Shown here one piece after another: positions 57,737 to 64,000 of a DNA stretch of 64,000 bases (position 1 is the stretch's first letter; each line of letters starts with the position of its first letter). Below the pieces are notes generated by a model. The model had not been told where the DNA came from and searched no databases. It saw only the letters and a list, made by a program, of their open reading frames with translations. The stretch comes from JARRQJ01 sp037381915. Its GTDB lineage: Bacteria > Pseudomonadota > Gammaproteobacteria > DRLM01. The DNA is taken from contig JARRQJ010000004.1 in the NCBI GenBank assembly GCA_037381915.1, forward strand, positions 74,138 to 138,137. The letters are read 5' to 3'. Made by a program: the position numbers and the translations under genes.

Positions 57737-58813
57737 TCAGTGCGGACAACCGATATGCGGTGGTCTTGCGGGCGCGGGCTTGGGAATCAGCACATAATTT
57801 TGATTCACCGATATGCCATCGCCCAACTCCATCTTGCTTAAGATCCGACCCCCCAACAGATCGTCCAATTGGAAAGAGAAATATTTATCGACGACCTCGA
57901 GCGCCTTCGCAATATCCTGAACGAGGAAATACTCCGATCTACCTTCGGGATAGGCTCGAAACAATTCCATAGCAAGATAGGCCCGCGAACCACCGTCTTT
58001 TTTGAGTATCCGGTATAATTCCCTGATATGGGTCTCGACCTGCATGACGAACAGCCGAGTCCTCAGCTGCTCCATCAACGGCCTCAACTTGGCCTCGTGC
58101 TTCATGATCTCCGCCTGACCAAACCTTTCCTTTAGCAACAGTGCAAAAAAGGCATAGGGCTCTGCGTCGAACTGCGACACAACCATTGAAGACGTCGCCA
58201 GATCGATGGAACTATCCGCTAAGGGAAGCGTACCGCGCTTGATGTTATCGACGCACTTGATCGCCTTTATGAAAGCATCTTTCGGGGTAAGACAGGCGGC
58301 GACCAGTTTTTCCATCGCTGCCGCAAAGCGGCTCGCCACCCCCGCCGTGACATCACCCCGAACAAAAACCGGATTATCCGCCGGCTCATACTTACCGCAG
58401 GTCACGGCGGGCTGCTCTATCAGCTCGAAAGCGGAGCATACCCCCTCCTTCTGAAATTCACCGGTGAAATTCCGGCAATATCTATGGCCGGTGCAGACCT
58501 TGCAGAATAGGCAGTTAAAGCCATTGTCCGTCCTATTTACAATCGACCGCGACAATCCAATCTTGCCGGCACCTTCGATCCAGTCGACGAGATACAGTTT
58601 ATCGGTCAGGGCAAAGAGATCGGACAAGGGAAGGTCACTCAGATAACCCGCACCCAGCACCGCTACGGCATGCGGATGAAACCTGCCAATCATCTGCGAG
58701 ATAATAGACCGGTGCTCGGCAAAGGCCTTCCGGCACTGAGCAAGGCCTTCATCAAGACGCACGTCGTCGGCCGGATCACTAAGATACAAGTTCCAGAAGG
58801 ACGATTTGTCCAT
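57737..58813 (-). CDS. Methyltransferase-like protein with Cys-rich insertion (unrecognised family)
   Basis: 358 residues. A Rossmann-type start, VAVLGAGYLSDLPLSDLF with the acidic strand end YLVDWIEGA, later GTLPLADSSIDLATSSMV and ELYRILKKDGG, resembles the motif I, IV and post-I regions of SAM methyltransferases. Between them lies an insert with C101, C104, C107 and C113 (NCLFCKVCTGHRYCRN), then C126 and C139, suggesting a zinc or Fe-S site. No family recognised. Same strand as the REC-PilZ gene upstream, with 255 bases between. Confidence 0.55.
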   Translation of the reverse strand: MDKSSFWNLYLSDPADDVRLDEGLAQCRKAFAEHRSIISQMIGRFHPHAVAVLGAGYLSDLPLSDLFALTDKLYLVDWIEGAGKIGLSRSIVNRTDNGFNCLFCKVCTGHRYCRNFTGEFQKEGVCSAFELIEQPAVTCGKYEPADNPVFVRGDVTAGVASRFAAAMEKLVAACLTPKDAFIKAIKCVDNIKRGTLPLADSSIDLATSSMVVSQFDAEPYAFFALLLKERFGQAEIMKHEAKLRPLMEQLRTRLFVMQVETHIRELYRILKKDGGSRAYLAMELFRAYPEGRSEYFLVQDIAKALEVVDKYFSFQLDDLLGGRILSKMELGDGISVNQNYVLIPKPAPARPPHIGCPH

Positions 58814-59068
58814 CCCTACCCCTCCTCAACGGTTGCCCACGAATCCAGGGAACGCCATCCACCGCAAATAAGGGAGATTATCCGTCCTGAACAGCACATG
58901 TCCACCAATGCGAGGTCAGGTCACCACACTGCCTCGCTTATCCGACCGTAGCTCTTGGGTATTACTGCGAAACTTTTAGAAATGACCGTCAGCTCACCCC
59001 ATGCCCGACTTGGATCACGCGCAACGGGAGCAAATAGTCTTCAATTGAATCTGGCCCTTCGTCCTCTC

Positions 59069-59827
59069 TTAGTGTTCTTTGCCTTGTTCCGGATCATACA
59101 TTTTCTGGTATCGCTGCATTGATCTTCTAATATCGTTATCCATGTTTTCGTATTGGAATGCCATTAAGAGCCTTTTATCCGCGCCATGATATTCGCTGTC
59201 CGCTTCGATACGCAGGATCTGTGCGTGAACCCTTAATTCTTCGTCCTCTACCGACCGTAAAATCAAGCTCGCAATGTCGTAAACCTGGCCTACCCCGCAT
59301 GGAGGAACGGGAGCACGCAGTAATATTCCTGTATCGGACATAGTAACGATATCGGCTGAAAACACTTGTTGAGCATTTGAAAATCCGAGGTCCACTTCGC
59401 ATCTGATAAATGGCGTGATGCGCCTGGATCCGCGGCGGTCGACCGTCCCGATCGCCGCCGTAGCCAGAACCAATAATTGCTCCGGGTCGAAGGGTTTGGT
59501 CAATACCCCCGCTGCACCCACCGTTTCCGCAACCGCCCTTGCCTTCAGCTCACTTTCTGCGGTCAATAACAGCACCGGCACGCCCGCCAAGTGCGGCTGC
59601 GCTTGGATGGTCTCGATAAATTCGGATAGCGGCATTCCCGGCATGTTCCAGTCGCTGATTATGACCTGCAAGCTACCCTCATGTTGTTGTAACAACCGCA
59701 AGGCACTATCGGGATTTTCCGCCGCCAAGATCTCTCCTACCTGACCGTCCTGACGCAGTATCGAAGTCACGTATTGGCGCATGGAAATGGAATCATCAAT
59801 GACTAAAGCAAACCTATTATTATTCAT
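59069..59827 (-). CDS. Response regulator with PilZ output domain
   Basis: 252 residues. The receiver domain (1-120) has DD (11-12), phosphoacceptor D59 in ISDWNMPG, T89 and K111 (LTKPFD). The PilZ-like part begins with RRGSRR (131-136) and continues with TMSDTGILL, the degenerate second motif (T in place of the usual D/N). It would couple phosphorylation to c-di-GMP binding, for example for motility. No histidine kinase is adjacent. Confidence 0.85.
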   Translation of the reverse strand: MNNNRFALVIDDSISMRQYVTSILRQDGQVGEILAAENPDSALRLLQQHEGSLQVIISDWNMPGMPLSEFIETIQAQPHLAGVPVLLLTAESELKARAVAETVGAAGVLTKPFDPEQLLVLATAAIGTVDRRGSRRITPFIRCEVDLGFSNAQQVFSADIVTMSDTGILLRAPVPPCGVGQVYDIASLILRSVEDEELRVHAQILRIEADSEYHGADKRLLMAFQYENMDNDIRRSMQRYQKMYDPEQGKEH

Positions 59828-60293
59828 TTCTCACCTCATGAGATTTGCACGATTCACTGATACGGTAGGCGGCGCCCCGCGGGACCGGCATCTCTGACGC
59901 ATTAGTCACCGAAGGCGGGACGGTGCGAGTCAAAGCGCGCCGAAGGAAGTTGCGCCTTGTATCGGCGAGCCTCTGTCATAGGGCAAACTCCCCTTATACC
60001 GGTCACTTTACGCCCGCACACTTTCGTCTGAGGTTGCCCTTGTCAAAACAGACGTCCAGTTAGAATAGAATCAGATCAAAAAAATAATGCGAACTGGCTC
60101 ACATAATTCTATCTCGGTACAGTAATGAATTCTTTAAATGTGGTTGCGATATAACAACTGCTGATTCTATGGGATCATTCTGAAATGACAATCTTAATTC
60201 AAAAGGGGCAGATTCTGCGGTTTCCAAACAAATCTAGCTGACATCGCGAACTTGGGGCTCGAATCATTTTCAACCGTGTCCGCCCCTTTTGAT
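59828..60293. other. Intergenic region with distant inverted repeat
   Basis: 466 bases with no gene that I can support. AT-richer after 60050. An inverted repeat pair TCAAAAGGGGC (60198-60209 region) and GCCCCTTTTGA (60282-60292) spans about 100 bases and abuts the stop of the TPR/barrel gene. Confidence 0.5.
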
Positions 60294-60294
60294 T
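60197..60294. repeat. Inverted repeat pair, MITE-like remnant or transcript-end structure
   Basis: Left arm TTCAAAAGGGGC (60198-60209) and right arm GCCCCTTTTGATT (60282-60294) are reverse complements over about 11 bases, 70 bases apart. The minus-strand right arm ends GCCCCTTTTG, a short T-run, so a weak terminator is an alternative to a transposon relic. Confidence 0.4.
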
Positions 60295-61619
60295 CACCAT
60301 AGATAACTGAGATTCAGCTGATATTGATTTCTCCTATATTGTTCAATCGGTATATTGGAGTGATTATCGGTATAGCTATATTCGCCCGTCACATTCGCGC
60401 GCTGATCGAGGTTGTAGATTATTCTGGCGGTTACCCTGTAGCGCCTGTCGCCGCGCGTAATATAACTGCCATTGAACTGCTCGCTAGCATTATGGTAAGC
60501 GGAGTAGCGATACCTGAGATCGATTTCGGCCTTGATCCGCTCGACAACGGGAAATGTGCCTCTTGCGCCCAGCATATGCCGGGTGGGCGAATAGCTGGTA
60601 AATAGCGGCGCCTGCAGGTCTTGGCGGTCGTTGTACTCGAAACGGTAGGTAAGCCTTATTTGCGACCAGCCCACTTTCCATATTGAGTCAACTTGGGCCT
60701 GATGCCACCATCCGGTGAGATACGAATACGCGGCATCAATATTGTCGACTCGGCTCAATTTGTAGCGTAGCCGCAGCTTGTTCCCGTCCGATATCTTGCG
60801 GGTCCCCGCCAGCTGCAAAGTCGCGGTTCTGTTCAGAGCATTGCCGCCTATGAAAGTTACATCTTCAGATAATCCGGTATCCACAGTCCAGTGATCAATC
60901 GTATTCTCCAGTACAGCGCCAAGATAGAGATCATCCAGATCATAAGCATCCAGGTTGCGGTAGCGAATATCGAACAGGCTAGCTTCAATCTGCACGGCTT
61001 TATTCCCGAATTGCGCGATCTGCTTATTGCCGTAGGCAAAAAAGCCAAGAAAGCTGTCGCCCTTATGGGCCGCGGACGGGGGCAGAATATCCGCCTGCAG
61101 GACGGCATTGTCGTCATAACCCAGGGAACCCCTTATCATGGCAAAAGCCGGATAGGCTTTATGCCTTCTAACCGGAGTTTCATACCCCAGCTTCCTAAGC
61201 TGCTCAATGCTTAACTGCGCAAGTTTGTCTGACTTGCTTGTATCCAGCGCCTTCCTGAACCATTCCGCCGCCTGCTTATTATCGTTCTGTGCCAGCGCCA
61301 CAAGTCCGAGGTTATAGCTTGCCAACGGCACCATCGCCGGATCGTTCATCGTCTTCGAGAAGGCGCGCTTGGAATTCACATAGCGACCGAGCTTGTAATA
61401 GGTTACCCCCAGGTTGTAGTACAACCTGTTGTCATCCAGACCTCCGGATCGTGCCTGTTCGAAGAACCGCAGCGCCGTTATGTAATCCTCTCTCCGAAAT
61501 GCTTCCACTCCTTTATCAAAAAGATCGCGCGGCGTACCACCCCACGCAGTGCACTGCAAAACAAGAAAAACTAGTATCCCGCAAAAGAAATATTTATGAT
61601 CACGGCTCAAACGGCGCAT
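60294..61619 (-). CDS. TPR-containing outer-membrane beta-barrel protein
   Basis: 441 residues. A signal anchor-like N-terminus (FFCGILVFLVLQCTAWGG) is followed by three or four TPR-like units (ALRFFEQARSGG, LYYNLGVTYYKLGRY, ASYNLGLVALAQND) to about residue 145. The rest is a beta-barrel with alternating aromatic strands ending in LNLSYLW, an OM-type C-terminus. The plan resembles Slam-type surface lipoprotein assembly modifiers, which is a fold analogy only. It lies downstream of the ECF sigma cassette, after a terminator. Confidence 0.7.
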   Translation of the reverse strand: MRRLSRDHKYFFCGILVFLVLQCTAWGGTPRDLFDKGVEAFRREDYITALRFFEQARSGGLDDNRLYYNLGVTYYKLGRYVNSKRAFSKTMNDPAMVPLASYNLGLVALAQNDNKQAAEWFRKALDTSKSDKLAQLSIEQLRKLGYETPVRRHKAYPAFAMIRGSLGYDDNAVLQADILPPSAAHKGDSFLGFFAYGNKQIAQFGNKAVQIEASLFDIRYRNLDAYDLDDLYLGAVLENTIDHWTVDTGLSEDVTFIGGNALNRTATLQLAGTRKISDGNKLRLRYKLSRVDNIDAAYSYLTGWWHQAQVDSIWKVGWSQIRLTYRFEYNDRQDLQAPLFTSYSPTRHMLGARGTFPVVERIKAEIDLRYRYSAYHNASEQFNGSYITRGDRRYRVTARIIYNLDQRANVTGEYSYTDNHSNIPIEQYRRNQYQLNLSYLW

Positions 61620-61714
61620 AAAGGTGATTCAGCATGCAAATATGTTGGATCGCGGTTGTCCCGATAACCGCAGATATAATTTCGGCCGCCTGACGCGATA
61701 CCTTTATATGAGTC

Positions 61715-61743
61715 AAAAAAAGACCTCCTGTAATAGGAGGTCT
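61715..61743 (-). terminator. Rho-independent terminator after the Ala-rich repeat gene
   Basis: On the minus strand an 8-bp stem AGACCTCC/GGAGGTCT with a 7-base loop is followed by seven Ts. It lies 28 bases downstream of the repeat-protein stop, so the TPR/barrel gene likely has its own promoter. Confidence 0.9.
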
Positions 61744-61770
61744 ATGGGGCAACCTATTTCCTGTTAAATG

Positions 61771-62277
61771 TTATCGCCCGGCATTCGCCAAAGCTTGGCC
61801 GGCACGGTCACTGGCATTATCGCTGGCCGCAGCCGCCGCTTCACTGGCGTTATCGCTGGCCGCAGCCGCCGCTTCACTGGCATTATCGCTGGCCGCAGCC
61901 GCCGCTTCACTGGCATTATCGCTGGCCGCGGCCGCCGCTTCACTGGCATTATCGCTGGCGGCATCAGCCGCTTCATTGGCATTGTCGCCCGTCATGTCGG
62001 CATGGTCGAGGGCGTCATCGCTATGGCTGTTAGCGTCGAGGCGTTCAGCGGCGTCCATGCGGGCCGCATTTGCCTTATCAAGGCCTTTCCCCGCACGGTC
62101 CGGCACCTTATCGTTCACTGTCTGCGTCGGCAAATCGATGGGGTTCATCAGCTTATCCACAGCCGTGCTGCTCGAGTCCATCACATCCATCGTGACATCA
62201 AGATCATCCGCATAGGCATTCGACGTACTGACCACCAGCGCAGCCGACACCATACCAATCAAAGCTATTATTTTCAT
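61771..62277 (-). CDS. Exported Ala/Ser/Asn-rich repeat protein
   Basis: 168 residues from the ATG at 62277 (GGGAG six bases upstream). Signal peptide, cleavage near NAYAD. The C-terminal half is made of 11-residue repeats of the ASDNASEAAAA type, four near-perfect copies plus degenerate ends. This would give a very hydrophilic, Ala-rich helical or disordered rod. It is the third gene after the sigma and anti-sigma genes, with 21 bases to the anti-sigma stop. No family recognised. Confidence 0.7.
   Translation of the reverse strand: MKIIALIGMVSAALVVSTSNAYADDLDVTMDVMDSSSTAVDKLMNPIDLPTQTVNDKVPDRAGKGLDKANAARMDAAERLDANSHSDDALDHADMTGDNANEAADAASDNASEAAAAASDNASEAAAAASDNASEAAAAASDNASEAAAAASDNASDRAGQALANAGR
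61810..61985. repeat. 33-bp tandem repeats inside the exported repeat gene
   Basis: Five copies at 61810, 61843, 61876, 61909 and 61942, plus a partial at 61975. Each starts ACTGGCATTATCGCTGGCCG and codes in frame for 11 residues on the minus strand. Copies differ at one to a few bases. Period and frame make copy-number change tolerated. Confidence 0.95.
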
Positions 62278-62298
62278 ATACAACTCCCATGACTAACG

Positions 62299-62964
62299 TT
62301 ACGTCATATCGATAAGACGATATGAACTTCTGGATAGGTTGCCCCCTTTCATCTGAATGGCGAGATGAAAGGCCTTTTTGTTTTCCGCATGTTCAATCCA
62401 TGTGACCAAGTCACCCTCGACGGGACCTGTTGCCATGACAGGCAACACCAACAGATTCTTTCCCTGCTTCAGCTGCCCCTTCCAACTGATGGAATGTCGA
62501 TGTGGAAACCCCTTCAACGCCACATGGCCGGGAAGCTTCACGATAAAGGTGGCGCCATCGACGTTGGTCTTTGAATCGAAGACCAGCTTGATCTCTCGCA
62601 ACTGGCCTTGCGCCAGCGTGATCTGCGGCACCGGACCCGGCTTGTTCACCGGCGTCATAACCAGCAGGTTCGCCACGACAAAGAGCGCAAATCCGGCCGC
62701 GATCGCCCCGCCCAGTGCCGCCCGGCGCCTTGCCCGCCGTTCGTGCCGCTGGCTGGCCACGGCAAGCGCCGAGCGCAGAAAATCCGGCCTGAGCTCCGGC
62801 GCCGGCAGGCCGCGGAGAGCGGCCCGCAAGCCCTGTTCACGCTGCACCAGCCCATGACAGGCCTCGCATTCATCTATATGTGACTGTATTTCCTGTAGTT
62901 GTGGCTGATCCAGGCCGCCATCCAGGAAATCATTCAGATATTGGGTCGTGGTTTCACAGCGCAT
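62299..62964 (-). CDS. Zinc-finger anti-sigma factor
   Basis: 221 residues. The N-terminal ZAS motif is HIDECEACHGL (His-x3-Cys-x2-Cys), a single membrane helix lies near 82-105 (ALGGAIAAGFALFVVANLLVM), and the C-terminal about 110 residues face the periplasm with a beta-rich domain (ATFIVKLPGHVAL, VTWIEHAENKKAFHLAI). This plan is typical of membrane anti-sigma factors released by envelope signals. It follows the sigma gene by 36 bases. Confidence 0.88.
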   Translation of the reverse strand: MRCETTTQYLNDFLDGGLDQPQLQEIQSHIDECEACHGLVQREQGLRAALRGLPAPELRPDFLRSALAVASQRHERRARRRAALGGAIAAGFALFVVANLLVMTPVNKPGPVPQITLAQGQLREIKLVFDSKTNVDGATFIVKLPGHVALKGFPHRHSISWKGQLKQGKNLLVLPVMATGPVEGDLVTWIEHAENKKAFHLAIQMKGGNLSRSSYRLIDMT

Positions 62965-63000
62965 AATCGTGTCCTATGCCTCTATACACGTTCATCCGGC

Positions 63001-63555
63001 TTAAAAGGTTCCATCATCGAGCAAATTTTTCAGGCGCTCCCGCGCCCGGTGGAGTCGGGATTTCAGGGTCCCGATGGCGCACTCCAGGATCACCTTCATT
63101 TCCTCCAATGAATAGCCCTCCACGTCGTGGAGCATCACTACGATCCGATGGTTCTCGGATAACTGCTCGAGCGCCTGCAGCAGTTTTTGCCGGGTGATGC
63201 TTCGCTGATAAGCGTGCTCGGGAAGGGACTCAGGATCCACGACCTGCACATCCTGTTCGAGTTCCGTGATGTCCTCGACGGCATCCGTGGGAGCCAGCCT
63301 CTGGCTCCTCAGCTTATCCACCCACATGCGATACATCACCCGGGCCAGCCAGGGCCGCAGCTTCTCCACCTTTTCCAGTTCATGCGCTCTCGGATAGAGT
63401 TTAACCAGGAGGTCTTGGACCAAGTCCTCCGCTTCCATCGCATTATTGGTAAATCGATAGGCCAGTTTATAGAGAGGCTCCACGTGGGGGTGGACCAGCT
63501 CTTCGAATGCAGAGAGCTTATCTCGCCCTGCCAAGAACTTTAAAATCTTACCCAT
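63001..63555 (-). CDS. ECF-type RNA polymerase sigma factor
   Basis: 184 residues with sigma region 2 (AYRFTNNAMEAEDLVQDLLVKLY, cited as AEDLVQDLLVKLY) and region 4 (LSENHRIVVMLHDVEGYSLEEM, cited as IVVMLHDVEGYSLEEM, then GTLKSRLHRARERL). The linker between them is short, as in group 4 sigma factors. The ATG at 63555 is used. It is the first gene of an operon with its anti-sigma factor and the repeat protein, and would control envelope genes. Confidence 0.92.
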   Translation of the reverse strand: MGKILKFLAGRDKLSAFEELVHPHVEPLYKLAYRFTNNAMEAEDLVQDLLVKLYPRAHELEKVEKLRPWLARVMYRMWVDKLRSQRLAPTDAVEDITELEQDVQVVDPESLPEHAYQRSITRQKLLQALEQLSENHRIVVMLHDVEGYSLEEMKVILECAIGTLKSRLHRARERLKNLLDDGTF

Positions 63556-64000
63556 GGATTACCAATTCGATTTACCGAACTTGCTACGCGATAACAGAGG
63601 GACACTTCCAGATAGCGGTCGTTATGAGATATTTTGAATTTACTTACTGCATCAAGGTCATAAATCAATTGATAAGGAGCGAATTGATGACAAACATTCC
63701 TGGACTGAGCACATCCGTCTTATTAAGCAGCCTCACTCAGATTCTAACTTTCGGAATCGATCGGACGCATTTACGATAGTAAATAGTCATGAAAGAATTT
63801 GCCAATGTGATCACAAGCACAATACCTGGTCCAGACAGTGCAGCTCGGCAAGTCGCACTGCTAAGATGATTTTCGATTTAGCCTGCCCCCTTTGCATGCT
63901 CTCTATTGCTACTGACCCCGTTTATTTCTACTTGATTTGCTCCATTCCCGCACCAAATTTCTTACTCGCATATTGAAATGAATCCGCCAACATTGCGAAG
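63556..64000. other. Right-end region with AAAGGGG-type motifs
   Basis: 445 bases with, apart from the small frame above, no gene I can support. AAAGGGGGCAGGCTAA (minus strand, 63878-63893) and AAACGGGGTCAGTA (minus strand, 63911-63924) resemble the left repeat AAAAGGGGCAGATT at 60201. Confidence 0.4.
63687..63779 (+). CDS. Possible small peptide, 30 codons
   Basis: A 30-residue reading frame (MTNIPGLSTSVLLSSLTQIL...) has AAGGAG seven bases before its ATG. The good ribosome-binding site is the only support. It is divergent from the sigma gene; no family recognised. Confidence 0.25.
   Translation: MTNIPGLSTSVLLSSLTQILTFGIDRTHLR

Noticed and set aside
61810..61985. 33-bp repeats as a CRISPR array
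   Set aside because: The repeats are contiguous without spacers and are in frame with a signal-peptide-bearing protein.

Overview
The window looks like about 64 kb of chromosome from a GC-rich, free-living gammaproteobacterium outside the enterics. The evidence is conserved gene order: surE-pcm-yqaA-nlpD-rpoS, dapB-carAB-greA, rlmE-ftsH-folP-glmM, and tpiA-secG-tRNA-Leu followed by a complete nuoA-N operon. Exported proteins with PEP-CTERM and GlyGly-CTERM tails point to an aquatic or sediment lifestyle, perhaps a sulfur-oxidiser relative. Genus cannot be told from this sequence alone.

Layout. 0-1.4 kb: the start of glgX and two tandem Slp-type lipoproteins. 1.6-5.4 kb: rpoS, nlpD, a YqaA membrane protein, pcm and surE, chained by short stop/start overlaps. 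5.7-9.5 kb: a DUF815 ATPase, an outer-membrane barrel, a PEP-CTERM protein with a good sigma-54 promoter match, a frameshifted GNAT acetyltransferase and a JmjC-type oxygenase. 9.7-24.8 kb: all 14 subunits of NADH:quinone oxidoreductase (complex I) on the minus strand. 24.9-37.3 kb: tRNA-Leu(GAG), secG, tpiA, glmM, folP, ftsH, rlmE, yhbY, a DUF4149 protein, greA, carB and carA. 37.4-41 kb: an apparently frameshifted surface protein and an exported protein sit between carA and dapB, which are usually neighbours.

41-55 kb is a mosaic of small accessory genes: YqcC, a DEDDh exonuclease, an alpha/beta hydrolase with a cysteine nucleophile, an O-methyltransferase, an orphan encapsulated-ferritin-like protein, an adhesin-E-like gene with an in-frame stop, a TlpA thioredoxin, a CPBP protease paired with a DUF1461 protein, a GFA enzyme, an SLC13 transporter, a cupin, an SPW protein, a metallo-beta-lactamase-fold lipoprotein and a COG4705 membrane protein.

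55-59.8 kb carries cyclic-di-GMP signalling genes (globin-sensor/PAS/GGDEF/EAL and REC-PilZ) around an unrecognised methyltransferase-like protein with a six-cysteine insertion. 60.2-63.6 kb carries an ECF sigma factor, its zinc-binding anti-sigma factor, an exported protein built on 33-bp tandem repeats, and a TPR/beta-barrel outer-membrane protein. Short repeats of the type AAA-N-GGGG bracket this cassette. No CRISPR array, rRNA, phage or intact insertion sequence was seen. The most novel-looking material is the Cys-rich methyltransferase-like gene, the ECF cassette and the orphan ferritin.
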